Positions 17,027 through 25,616 of a stretch of 64,000 nucleotides of DNA are shown here, one piece after another. Numbering within the stretch: position 1 is the stretch's first letter; each line of letters begins with the position of its first letter. The notes under the pieces are model-generated. The model did not search any database. It was not told the DNA's origin and saw only the letters and a program-made list of their open reading frames with translations. The translations under genes were made by a program, and so were the position numbers. Source of the stretch: Occallatibacter savannae (GTDB lineage: Bacteria > Acidobacteriota > Terriglobia > Terriglobales > Acidobacteriaceae); the NCBI RefSeq assembly GCF_003131205.1, contig NZ_QFFY01000001.1, positions 434,001 to 498,000 of the forward strand, written 5' to 3'.

Positions 17027-18439
17027 TCAAACTGATCGGCGAGCCTCTGAAACGATCGGCAGCCCCGCCGCCTCCCACGCCGCCAGTCCGCCGGCAATCT
17101 CGATGAGGTTCGTGATGCCGTGCTGGTGCAAGATGCTTACCGCGATCGACGATCGGTAGCCTCCCGCACAGTGCACCGCGATCCGGCGATCGCATGGTAC
17201 ACTCGGGATCCTTTCCTGCAAACGATTTAAAGGGATGTTCGTGCTCGATGCGATGTGTTTCCCTTCCCATTCCGAAGGCGCACGAACATCGAGCAAAAAC
17301 GGAGGGTCCGAAGATTCCAGTTCATCCGCCGCAACCAGCACACTCACGCGCTCAGTTGGCCACACAAGGTCTGGCCGATCCGCGAGAGAGGACATCCCGC
17401 CTGCAAGACAGCCCATAATGTGATCGAATCCGATCCGGCCTAGGCGAACAGCTGCCTCGTATTCACGGCCCGGTTCGGAAATAATCACGATAGGCTTCGA
17501 GCGGTCCAGCACCGTCCCTGCCCACGTCGCGTACTGACCTCCGAGCCCGATGTTGATGCTGCCGGCCAAATGTCCCTTCGCATACTCGCTAGGCTCTCGG
17601 ACGTCCAGAATCTGCGCGCCTCGATCCCCCAAGGCCAGCACCTCGTCCAGTTCTACATTCCGCAGTACCTGCTCTATCTTCTGGTCGAGCGTCGCGCGCT
17701 CTCGGGTATTCAGCACGGCATCATAGGTGAAGTAGGGCGGCGCGTCAGGCTGGTCGGCTGTCACCAGCCTAATGAATTCATCCTTCGACATCGGCTTCAA
17801 CGCGTAGTTGAACCGTCTCTGGTCCCCAAGCGTCGAGACCGTGTCCGACGAGAGCTTCTTGCCGCAAAGCGATCCCGCGCCATGCGCAGGATAAACAAGG
17901 ATCGAGTCAGGCAAAGTCAAGAGCTTCGTATGCAGAGAATCGTACAGATGTCCGCCCAGTTCATCCGCTGTCCACCCGAGCGATGCCCGAAGATCGGGTC
18001 TTCCCACGTCGCCGATGAAAAGAGTGTCGCCGGTGAGCACCGCGTACGGATCAATGTCGCTCTTTGATCGATCGAACACAAGAATCGAGATGGATTCGAT
18101 CGTGTGCCCCGGCGTATGCAACACCTGCAGCCGCATTCCGGGGAAATCGATGACATCGCCGTCCTTCATGCGAATAAAGCTATACTCTGCCTCAGCCCGC
18201 GATCCGAGGTGAATCGTGGCCCCGCATGCATCTCTCAGCTCGAGATGTCCGGCAACGAAATCAGCGTGAAAGTGCGTCAGGAATACGTGCCGGATTTTCA
18301 GCCCGAACTTCTGGGAGTCGACAACGTACTGGTGAATATCCCGCTGCGGGTCCACAATCACCGCAGTCTCGCTCTCCTCGTCTCCGAGAAAATACGACGC
18401 ATGGGCGAGACAGCCGAGATAGTACTGCTTCAGGATCAT
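17027..18439 (-). CDS. MBL-fold protein with two rhodanese domains (CstB-like, sulfur metabolism)
   Basis: The 470 aa protein has an N-terminal metallo-beta-lactamase domain (about 1-240; THFHADFVAGH metal motif, HTPGHTIES, LTGDTLFIGDVGRPD), as in persulfide dioxygenases, then two rhodanese domains. In the first (about 265-360) the catalytic Cys position reads IISEPGREYE, with no Cys, so it is probably inactive. In the second (about 375-465) the loop VHCAGGYRSS keeps the Cys. Likely role: oxidation and transfer of persulfide or thiosulfate sulfur in the cytoplasm. Confidence 0.85.
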   Translation of the reverse strand: MILKQYYLGCLAHASYFLGDEESETAVIVDPQRDIHQYVVDSQKFGLKIRHVFLTHFHADFVAGHLELRDACGATIHLGSRAEAEYSFIRMKDGDVIDFPGMRLQVLHTPGHTIESISILVFDRSKSDIDPYAVLTGDTLFIGDVGRPDLRASLGWTADELGGHLYDSLHTKLLTLPDSILVYPAHGAGSLCGKKLSSDTVSTLGDQRRFNYALKPMSKDEFIRLVTADQPDAPPYFTYDAVLNTRERATLDQKIEQVLRNVELDEVLALGDRGAQILDVREPSEYAKGHLAGSINIGLGGQYATWAGTVLDRSKPIVIISEPGREYEAAVRLGRIGFDHIMGCLAGGMSSLADRPDLVWPTERVSVLVAADELESSDPPFLLDVRAPSEWEGKHIASSTNIPLNRLQERIPSVPCDRRIAVHCAGGYRSSIAVSILHQHGITNLIEIAGGLAAWEAAGLPIVSEARRSV

Positions 18440-18488
18440 TGGGTGCCTGCGAGTCTAACACCGCAATTGCTCGCCGTCAGCCGAAAAC

Positions 18489-20900
18489 TCAATGCTTCTT
18501 CGCCTTTTCCGCAGGTAGCGCGAATGCCACATACATGCCTCCCTGCGGCTCATTCGGAGTTCGCGCATTGCTCGCGGCGATCACGACATACTGTCGGCCG
18601 TCCACAGAATAGGTAGCCGGCGTCGCCACTCCGGAGAACGGAAGTTCAGTCTGCCAAAGCACCTTACCTGTCGATGTATCGAACGCTCGGAACATGTGAT
18701 CGTGCACTGTTGCTCCAATAAAGAGTACGCCGCTCGCAGTCACAACCGGGCCACCGTAGTTCTCGCTTCCAGTGTCAGCCATGCCCTGTTTCGCCAACGC
18801 TGGATACTGGCCGAGCGGTACCTTCCAGAGATATTTGCCCGTTTTCAGATCGATCGCGTTGAGCGTCCCCCACGGGGGAGTGATTGCCGGATACCCATCC
18901 GGATCAAGGAACTTCCGGTAACCGCTGAAGATGTATTTGTTCGAGAACTCGTCAGGATTGGCGTCCTGCCGTTTCACAGTCGTCCCAACCTCCAGGAACC
19001 GCATTAGCGCCTCCAGTTGAGCTCCCTTTGCATCTGCCGGAGGCATATCGCCCTTGCCCTTCTGAACCACTTCCGCAACTTGCGAAGCGTTCAGTCGAGC
19101 GCCGATCCCAATCAGAGATGGGGCTGGTTGAATTCCCTCCAGCTTTTCTCCATGACAAGTGGCACACTGCTCCATGTATACCTTTGCTCCCTCCGGATCC
19201 ACGGCGGAACTCTGCGTATGTTGTGGAGCAGGCGCAGCCTCCATCTCCCGGGGCGGCGCAGCAGCGCCAGCGCCCCGCAGGTAGGTCAGCAACGACTCCA
19301 GATGTTCTCCCTTGATATCCGGGAACGACGGCATACGCCCGATTCCGTGCTGGATCGTGGAAACAACTTTGTCGTTCGGTAGCCGACCGCTTATGTTCAC
19401 GAGCGAGGGGAAGGTTGGCGGCGATCCGGCTCGGTCCATTCCGTGGCACATCGCGCATTGGCTCTGATACAGCGCCTCGCCTGGGCTGTGCGCGCTGCTC
19501 GGTGCAATCGCTCCCGTCCACACCATCTCTGTAGCGTTGATGTAAATCACCCCATGCACCGGGTCAATCGCCGGACCACCCCACTCTGCCCCACCATCGA
19601 AGCCCGGGAAGATCACCGTCTGCTGGCCCGCCGCGAAGGGATAGAACTGCCCGCCATTTCTGAAAGTGTGAAAGGTCTTCAATGCCCAGTCGTGTGCAGC
19701 GGGAGTTCGTGACGTGAGAATGCTCTCGCTCAATTCCTGGCGCGCATACGGCTCGGGCAGATCCGGCTTGGGTTGAGTTGGCGCGGTCACCTCCCCTGGT
19801 ACGTCGCTCTTCGGATAAGCGTGTTCGTGGATTGGAAATAGTGGCTCGCCATTCTCTCGATTGAAAAGATAGAGATAACCCTGCTTAGTTGGCTGAGCGA
19901 TGCCGTTGATCTTCTTGCCATCTCTCTCAATGCTGAAGAGCGCCGGAGGCGAAGGGAAGTCCCGGTCCCAGATATCGTGGTGCACTCCCTGAAAATGCCA
20001 TATTCGCTTTCCGGTGTTCGCATCAAGAGCCAGAAGGCTGTTCGCGTAGAGGTCGTTGCCGACTCGATCTCCACCGTAGAAATCCATCACGGCAGAGCCG
20101 GTTGGAACGTAGACGATTCCACGCTCCGCATCGAGTGCCATGCCGCACCAATTATTTGCGGCGCCTGCGTCTTTGTATGCTTCCTTGGGCCATGTCTCAT
20201 AGCCAGGCTCTCCCGGCACGGGTATAGTGTGGAAGGTCCAGCGAAGCTCCCCGGTTCTGAGATCGAAGGCCTGAATATATCCGGGTGGCGAAGGCTTCGC
20301 TTCCGGATTTCGCCCGCCCACGATGATGAGGTTCTTGTAGACCACCCCAGGAGTGGTGAGAGCTATTGAAAGAGCGCTGAAATCGCTCTTCACTCCCGGG
20401 ATGCCCAACCCTCTCCGAAGATCTACGTGACCGCTTTCTCCGAAACTGTTGATGAGGTGCCCTGTGTCCGCATCCAGGCAGTACAAAAAGTTCATGACAC
20501 CTGCATAGATGCGCCCGTGCTCGCCATCATTCCAGTACACGAGCCCTCGAGCCGGCTGACCTGCAACGATACCCGAATCGAACTTCCACTTCAGGTTTCC
20601 TGTCGCGGCATCCAGAGCAATCACCTCATCCTTCGGTGTGTAGCCATAGAGAGTTCGGCCCACAATGAGCGGATTGGTCTGGATGCTTCCCTGCTCGTTC
20701 GTGTCGTACGTCCACGCCTTTTCCAGCGCCTGAACGTTCTCGCGATTGATCTGGGTTAGCGGCGAGTAGTGGTCGCCATCTAGGCCGCCGTTGTAGACCG
20801 GCCAGTCAGCCCCGGTCTGCGCATTTGAACAAAGGGCCGATGTCAGGACGGTGAGCAGAATAAGGAAAACCAATTGCGCAAAGCGGAGAAGAGGGGCCAT
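18489..20900 (-). CDS. secreted PQQ-dependent dehydrogenase with two inserted cytochrome c domains
   Basis: The 803 aa protein starts with a signal peptide (LVFLILLTVLTSALCSNAQ) and a beta-propeller of the membrane glucose/alcohol dehydrogenase family (DWPVYNGGLDGDHYSPLTQI, several AxxG-xxxW blade repeats such as DAATGNLKWKF). Around residues 470-640 the propeller is interrupted by two class I cytochrome c modules with heme motifs CAMCH and CATCH, then the last blades resume. It should oxidise a sugar or alcohol in the periplasm and pass electrons through its own hemes. Substrate is unknown. pqq biosynthesis genes are not nearby. Confidence 0.9.
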   Translation of the reverse strand: MAPLLRFAQLVFLILLTVLTSALCSNAQTGADWPVYNGGLDGDHYSPLTQINRENVQALEKAWTYDTNEQGSIQTNPLIVGRTLYGYTPKDEVIALDAATGNLKWKFDSGIVAGQPARGLVYWNDGEHGRIYAGVMNFLYCLDADTGHLINSFGESGHVDLRRGLGIPGVKSDFSALSIALTTPGVVYKNLIIVGGRNPEAKPSPPGYIQAFDLRTGELRWTFHTIPVPGEPGYETWPKEAYKDAGAANNWCGMALDAERGIVYVPTGSAVMDFYGGDRVGNDLYANSLLALDANTGKRIWHFQGVHHDIWDRDFPSPPALFSIERDGKKINGIAQPTKQGYLYLFNRENGEPLFPIHEHAYPKSDVPGEVTAPTQPKPDLPEPYARQELSESILTSRTPAAHDWALKTFHTFRNGGQFYPFAAGQQTVIFPGFDGGAEWGGPAIDPVHGVIYINATEMVWTGAIAPSSAHSPGEALYQSQCAMCHGMDRAGSPPTFPSLVNISGRLPNDKVVSTIQHGIGRMPSFPDIKGEHLESLLTYLRGAGAAAPPREMEAAPAPQHTQSSAVDPEGAKVYMEQCATCHGEKLEGIQPAPSLIGIGARLNASQVAEVVQKGKGDMPPADAKGAQLEALMRFLEVGTTVKRQDANPDEFSNKYIFSGYRKFLDPDGYPAITPPWGTLNAIDLKTGKYLWKVPLGQYPALAKQGMADTGSENYGGPVVTASGVLFIGATVHDHMFRAFDTSTGKVLWQTELPFSGVATPATYSVDGRQYVVIAASNARTPNEPQGGMYVAFALPAEKAKKH

Positions 20901-21011
20901 GTTGTGTAGTCGCGAGTCTGAACTCGGCCCGACAAGAATACACGCCGGACCCTGGGCCTCTCACCTTTCCGGGCATTGTGGCATCCACTTCAAATCAATA
21001 CAACGCGCGGT

Positions 21012-21911
21012 TTACTGTAGCTTGTCGAATAGGCTTCCTGAACCCAACTGGACGATCACCGCTTCGAGCGCCGTTTGCTGTGTCTTGGTCAGGGACAGCT
21101 GAGTGGCCACCTCTGCTAAATCGGCCTGCATCAGCTCTGTTTGTGCCGCGGCAAGCTGAGTTTTCTCGTTTGTCACGGCCTCACCAGCAGCTGAAATCTG
21201 AGTAATTGAGTTGTCGATCTGAACTCGTTGTTGCGACACATAGTTTAACGTCGCGGTCAGCGCCTCTGTGTCCTGAGCTGTTTGGCTGGGATTCAAGTTG
21301 CCGCCCGAAAGCTCTGCAATCAGGCTATGCAGCACTCCGAATACGCTGTTGGCTCCGAGAAACATCTGATCACCGGGGACGTTCAGCTGAATTCGCTGCC
21401 CGTTCGGAGTGACCAGGTAACTAATATCGCTATCGCCGACGTACGTTGTCACGCCCGGAGTGGTTGCTGAGGACGTGGAAAAAGGCTGAGCCATCGTCCT
21501 GCCACCGGCGAAAATGTACTGCCCTTGATAGTTGCTGTTCGCCAATGATTCCACTTCACGTAAGATTCCCGCTAATTGGCCCGCGATTGCCTTCACATCG
21601 CTTGCGTTCTTCGTTCCATTGTTGGCGCTCGTGGCCAGCGAGATCGCCTGATTTAGCTGACCAACAACACTCCCCAACGCTGAGTCTGCCACTTGGAGCT
21701 GGCCGGTTACGAGGCTGGAAGTCTGCGTGAAAGCATCGTCTGCTTGTATCTGGTTCAACAAGAGGGCATTTCTCCCCGCCGCAACCGGATCGTCCGAGAT
21801 CGCGCCGATTCGCACCCCACTCGCGACTTGATTGCTCAGTCGCTGCTCGCGGCTGACGGCACTATCGAGGGCGTCTACCAGATTCGATACATACGATGGA
21901 TCAACTCGCAT
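21012..21911 (-). CDS. flgL: flagellar hook-associated protein FlgL (HAP3)
   Basis: The 299 aa protein has a flagellin-like N-terminal helix (MRVDPSYVSNLVDALD, SNQVASGVRIGAISDDPVAA) and a C-terminal flagellin-like helix ending LTKTQQTALEAVIVQLGSGS. FlgL forms the hook-filament junction. It is the last gene of the flgM-flgN-flgK-flgL group and lies 38 bp from flgK, with the PQQ dehydrogenase next downstream. Confidence 0.94.
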   Translation of the reverse strand: MRVDPSYVSNLVDALDSAVSREQRLSNQVASGVRIGAISDDPVAAGRNALLLNQIQADDAFTQTSSLVTGQLQVADSALGSVVGQLNQAISLATSANNGTKNASDVKAIAGQLAGILREVESLANSNYQGQYIFAGGRTMAQPFSTSSATTPGVTTYVGDSDISYLVTPNGQRIQLNVPGDQMFLGANSVFGVLHSLIAELSGGNLNPSQTAQDTEALTATLNYVSQQRVQIDNSITQISAAGEAVTNEKTQLAAAQTELMQADLAEVATQLSLTKTQQTALEAVIVQLGSGSLFDKLQ

Positions 21912-21949
21912 TTCATTCGCTCACGTGTTTGCAAAAGATCATCACCGTC

Positions 21950-23371
21950 CTACGAGACGGTCGTTTGTTCGCCAAGGTTGATCGCCGAAGCCAGGATCCG
22001 GTTGAGGATAGCGAATATCTGAGATGCTGCCTGGTAGCTTCGCTCAAACTGCTGCATGAAAGCTGCTTCATCATTCAAATTCACACCGGACAGAGCGTTC
22101 CTGGCCGTCTGCAATTGCGTCAGGGACGCGCTTTCTGCTGTGTTCTCGATCTCAACTTGTGAAACGGTGGCACCAAGACTCGTAACAAAACTTGAGTAGA
22201 AACCTGATGGGGTCAGCCCTCGGATTACTCCGGCGTTGCGCAGACCTGCAAGGGCCACGGCGTTGGCATTGTCTCCGCTTCCCTGATTGGCAGCTGCTGC
22301 CGCCACTTGTGAAGGGTCGGTCATCAACACGCTCATGTTCGCAGCACTGCCGGTGGTTGTAATCGGCTCATTGAAGATGTAAAGCGGATTTGCTGCGGTC
22401 CCGCTATTGCCGTTCAGATCTGTTCCACCGTTGTTCAATGCGTTGGTCTGCTTCGAAATTCCGTATGCGAGTTGGTCCAGCTGCTCGATAATCTGCGGCA
22501 AGTCCTGATCTCGTGCGGTAAGAAGACCACCCAACTCCCCCCCGCTCCCGGTCAGATCTGCAGTAATATCGGTGCTGCCAAGAAAAAACCGGGTCATACC
22601 ATTCACAAATCCAGTCGCGATGGTGTAGCTGGTGCCCTCTGAAACCAGCATCTCTCCGGTCGCTGTCGTAATCGAGGTTCCATTGTTTTCTGTCCTGATC
22701 TGGTTGATTCCGATCAACTGAGAAAGCTTCAATAAGTCCGACTGGCGTTCGTCCTCCAGGCTCCCGCCGTCCCGATCTGGCGAATTTCCTTCGATCTCCA
22801 AATTGAGCTTCGCAATTGCCGCCGTGAGCGAGTTCACCTGAATCGTTATGCTGGAAGCTTGCTGATCTAGCGAGTTCCTTTGCCCATTCAGGCTCGCTGC
22901 TGCATTCGACATGTCCCCAGCCAATGTCCGCGCGCTCGCAAGCACCTGGGATCGCAATGACATGTCCGTAGGATTCGCTTCAAGAGAAGCGAACGAATCA
23001 AAGAATGCCGTGATGTCGCTTCCGATGTCCCCTGCCATTGAGCTCGAAGATCCTGAAGCAGGAGGGAAGAGCCTCTCTGCGGAACGTAAAGCAGTTAGCC
23101 GGGCAGCAGAGGCCGATGCAACTTGCTGTTGCTGCGCCACTCTCTGTTCCAGAATTCGGTCGCGCACCGAGGTCGGGCCGGTCTGGCTTACCCCAGTTCC
23201 ATAGGACACTCCATTGATCTCTACCGGAGCATTCTCGCTCCAGTTTGGAACCTCGCGCGTGTATCCGGGCGTGTTGGCATTGGCAACATTGTTTGCAACC
23301 ACATCCAGCGCTGATTGATCTGCCTCCAGCGCGCCCGTAACAAGATATAAGGCTGAGCTGATCGTCCCCAT
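21950..23371 (-). CDS. flgK: flagellar hook-associated protein FlgK (HAP1)
   Basis: From the ATG at 23371 the protein is 473 aa and begins MGTISSALYLVTGALEADQ, followed by VVANNVANANTPGYTREV, the FlgK axial motif; the C-terminus ends with AAFMQQFERSYQAASQIFAILNRIL. The ORF-track extension to 23497 runs into flgN and is not likely used. FlgK is exported with FlgN as chaperone and caps the hook. The start lies one base from the flgN stop (TGAgATG). Confidence 0.95.
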   Translation of the reverse strand: MGTISSALYLVTGALEADQSALDVVANNVANANTPGYTREVPNWSENAPVEINGVSYGTGVSQTGPTSVRDRILEQRVAQQQQVASASAARLTALRSAERLFPPASGSSSSMAGDIGSDITAFFDSFASLEANPTDMSLRSQVLASARTLAGDMSNAAASLNGQRNSLDQQASSITIQVNSLTAAIAKLNLEIEGNSPDRDGGSLEDERQSDLLKLSQLIGINQIRTENNGTSITTATGEMLVSEGTSYTIATGFVNGMTRFFLGSTDITADLTGSGGELGGLLTARDQDLPQIIEQLDQLAYGISKQTNALNNGGTDLNGNSGTAANPLYIFNEPITTTGSAANMSVLMTDPSQVAAAAANQGSGDNANAVALAGLRNAGVIRGLTPSGFYSSFVTSLGATVSQVEIENTAESASLTQLQTARNALSGVNLNDEAAFMQQFERSYQAASQIFAILNRILASAINLGEQTTVS

Positions 23372-23372
23372 C

Positions 23373-23672
23373 TCAATCCTGTGCCCCACCTTCCTCAAGT
23401 ACCGCGAAAGGCCGATATTCAAGATGCACCGACCGCTTCGTTCTCGAACGGTGTAGGAATCTCCTGTTGTCCCCAGTGACGGCAAGCACGCTGGCAAACG
23501 CAGCTGTCTCTGTCTTCAGGTCACGGTCCGGGTCTGCCCCTGACTCTGGAATGTTTCCACTCAAAGCGCTAATCTGGGCAAGGATCTCCTCCAGTAGCAC
23601 ATTGTCACATCGCGCCAGCGCACGCCCTGCTTCTTCGACTAGTCCCTTCATGCTCGGTTGCGCCAAGGTCAT
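23373..23672 (-). CDS. flgN: FlgN-like flagellar export chaperone (tentative)
   Basis: The 99 aa helical protein sits in the usual flgN place between flgM and flgK. It is weakly similar to FlgN in pattern (AAFASVLAVTGDNRRFLHRS), but the family is poorly conserved and the assignment rests mostly on context. In this family the protein keeps FlgK and FlgL soluble before export. Its stop is one base before the flgK ATG, pointing to translational coupling. Confidence 0.6.
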   Translation of the reverse strand: MTLAQPSMKGLVEEAGRALARCDNVLLEEILAQISALSGNIPESGADPDRDLKTETAAFASVLAVTGDNRRFLHRSRTKRSVHLEYRPFAVLEEGGAQD

Positions 23673-23683
23673 CGATGCTCCGC

Positions 23684-23998
23684 CTATTCCCCTTCGCCGC
23701 GCAAGTTGGCGCCGAGCATCGCGTCCACCACCTTATCAGCAACCTTGGATGGCTCCACCTTATAGCTTCCCGAAGCCAGTGCCTGCTGGATGGCAGCGAC
23801 TTTGTCAAGCCTTACGCCGTCCTGTCCCGCACTACTCTGCATCGCGGCGCCGATCCCGCTCAGCGTGGCCTCATCACCAGTGAATGCGGTCTGCGGTTTG
23901 CTTGACTCTGAATCTTTAAGCCTGACGCCCTTCGCCGCCTCGCTTGAACGAACCCCCAGAAGCGTCTTCAGTGCCTCAGCGTTGTTTCGGATCTCCAT
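23684..23998 (-). CDS. flgM: anti-sigma28 factor FlgM
   Basis: The 104 aa protein has a disordered, polar N-terminal half and a C-terminal sigma-binding segment, RLDKVAAIQQALASGSYKVE followed by PSKVADKVVDAML, close to FlgM consensus. FlgM holds FliA inactive until it is exported through the finished hook. The ATG follows AGGAGG, and a FliA-type promoter sits just upstream, giving the usual feedback loop. fliA itself lies about 8 kb away in the same cluster. Confidence 0.92.
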   Translation of the reverse strand: MEIRNNAEALKTLLGVRSSEAAKGVRLKDSESSKPQTAFTGDEATLSGIGAAMQSSAGQDGVRLDKVAAIQQALASGSYKVEPSKVADKVVDAMLGANLRGEGE

Positions 23999-24019
23999 AC
24001 GGAACCCTCCTAGGCGGAT

Positions 24020-24046
24020 TCATCGGCTCCACGTCGGATAACGTTA
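24020..24046 (-). promoter_or_regulatory. FliA (sigma28) promoter of flgM-flgN-flgK-flgL
   Basis: The minus strand reads TAAC-N15-GCCGATGA, two mismatches from the sigma28 consensus TAAA-N15-GCCGATAA. Transcription from about 24013 would give a 15-nt leader CTAGGAGGGTTCCGT, which contains the flgM ribosome site. Spacing, strand and gene function all agree. Confidence 0.65.
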
Positions 24047-24065
24047 GCGCAAACACACCGGAATC

Positions 24066-24368
24066 CTAAAGTTTTCCAGGAACAATTGCACTGTTGTCAC
24101 CTGTGCCATTTCGGGAGAGGCCTGCAATAATCCGGTCAGCAATCCCGAATCCTCCAGTCCGGCTCAAAGCCTGTCCGAACATCTCGCCTCCAAAATCTGC
24201 CAGCGCCCCGTCCGACGTTTCATCACCCAACCCGTCGAACCGCGTGAGAGGACGGATCATCTCTTTCATCATCTGGGCTTCGAATTCCTGTGCTGCATTG
24301 ATGAGTCGCGGCTCGGCTTTCGCGATCTCAATTCGCGCACCGTAGCCGGCGTCTCTTACGCTCAGCAT
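24066..24368 (-). CDS. flgJ: rod-binding protein FlgJ (N-terminal rod domain only)
   Basis: The 100 aa protein matches the FlgJ rod-binding domain (NAAQEFEAQMMKEMIRPLTR, GALADFGGEMFGQALSRTGG, GIADRII). The C-terminal muramidase domain of enterobacterial FlgJ is absent, as is common outside the Gammaproteobacteria, so another enzyme must open the peptidoglycan. It overlaps the flgI stop (TAATG). Confidence 0.9.
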   Translation of the reverse strand: MLSVRDAGYGARIEIAKAEPRLINAAQEFEAQMMKEMIRPLTRFDGLGDETSDGALADFGGEMFGQALSRTGGFGIADRIIAGLSRNGTGDNSAIVPGKL

Positions 24369-25603
24369 TAGAGAACCTCCAGATCTGCCTCGAGTGCACC
24401 CGCTTCCTTCATAGCCTGAAGGATCGCAATCACCTCCCTCGCGCCTGCTCCAATCTGCTGCAGTTCCTGCACAAGGTCCTCTACTGTCGCGCCCTGCTTC
24501 AACATGATGCGATTCACGGGCTTGTCTTGCGCATCCACGCGTTCCCGCTCCACCGCCAGTGTTGTTCCACCTGAGAGCGCAGGAGGCTGGGAAACCTGGA
24601 ACTCTGATTGCACGTTTACGGCCAGGCCACCCTGCAAGATCGATACTGGAAGCAGCCTTACTGTCCCTCCGATCACCACCGTGCCCGTCCTCTCGTTTAC
24701 CACCACCCGTGCGCGCGGGAATACTTCCACCTCCACCTCTTCAACTCTGTCAATCAGAGAGGCGATATCTTCATTCCCTTCCGGCACGACTTCGACGCGC
24801 CTGCTGTCGATGGCGCGGGCCCGATTGCTTCCGATCGCGAGATTCACGGCTCCGGCCATCTTTTCCGCTGTATGAAAGTCGGCGTCGTTAAGGATCAGGC
24901 TCACCGTCCGCAGCTGCTTCACTTCAAACCCGACCGGCCGCTCCACCACGGCTCCTCCTGGTATCCTGGCCGTCGTCGGGTGGTTCAGCTGCCGTGAACT
25001 CCCTCCGGCGCTGCTCATGTAACCCCCCAGAACAACCGCGCCTTGAGCCTGAGCGTAGATCTGTCCATCCGGGCCATACAGTGGCGTCATCAAGAGAATT
25101 CCTCCTTCGAGCGATCGCGCATCGCCTGCCGAGGACGCCGTTACATCGACTCGAAACCCGGGACGGCTGAACGGAGGCAGGGTCGCCACCACGAATACCG
25201 CCGCCGTATTCTTCACCTGCATGTTGCTGGCACTGTTCGAGCCGGTTTGGGGGACCGTCACTCCCATACGCTCCAAAGCCGAGATCAGCGTTTGTGCCGG
25301 AAATACCGTCTGCGAACTGTCTCCCGTTCCCCGCAATCCCACGATCAGTCCGTACCCGACCAACTGGTTGTCGCGAATGCCCTCGATCGTCGCAACGTCC
25401 TTTACGCGAGCGAAACGTCCCGGTGGCACTCCGTGCGCCGGCCTCGCATTCGCAAGGCCGGCACAGGCCAACGTCCAGCCCAGAATCATTGCCAAACCAC
25501 CTGCGCTCACCCGATAGCAAAATAAGGAAAGTGAAAAAAGCACGAGAGGCGCGAAAGACCCATCCATTGCACTGGCTGTTTTCATGTTTCTCATCGAAAT
25601 CAT
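24368..25603 (-). CDS. flgI: flagellar P-ring protein FlgI
   Basis: The 411 aa protein has a signal peptide (hydrophobic stretch ending CAGLANARPAHG) and the family blocks RVKDVATIEGIRDNQLVGYG, LIVGLRGTGDSSQTVFPAQT and DLVQELQQIGAGAREVIAIL. FlgI forms the periplasmic P ring around the rod, showing a Gram-negative-type basal body. The N-terminal region before the signal helix is longer than usual, so the true start may be one of the downstream ATGs (MRNM, MKTA or MDGS). Confidence 0.95.
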   Translation of the reverse strand: MISMRNMKTASAMDGSFAPLVLFSLSLFCYRVSAGGLAMILGWTLACAGLANARPAHGVPPGRFARVKDVATIEGIRDNQLVGYGLIVGLRGTGDSSQTVFPAQTLISALERMGVTVPQTGSNSASNMQVKNTAAVFVVATLPPFSRPGFRVDVTASSAGDARSLEGGILLMTPLYGPDGQIYAQAQGAVVLGGYMSSAGGSSRQLNHPTTARIPGGAVVERPVGFEVKQLRTVSLILNDADFHTAEKMAGAVNLAIGSNRARAIDSRRVEVVPEGNEDIASLIDRVEEVEVEVFPRARVVVNERTGTVVIGGTVRLLPVSILQGGLAVNVQSEFQVSQPPALSGGTTLAVERERVDAQDKPVNRIMLKQGATVEDLVQELQQIGAGAREVIAILQAMKEAGALEADLEVL

Positions 25604-25616
25604 TCTCGGGTATTCC

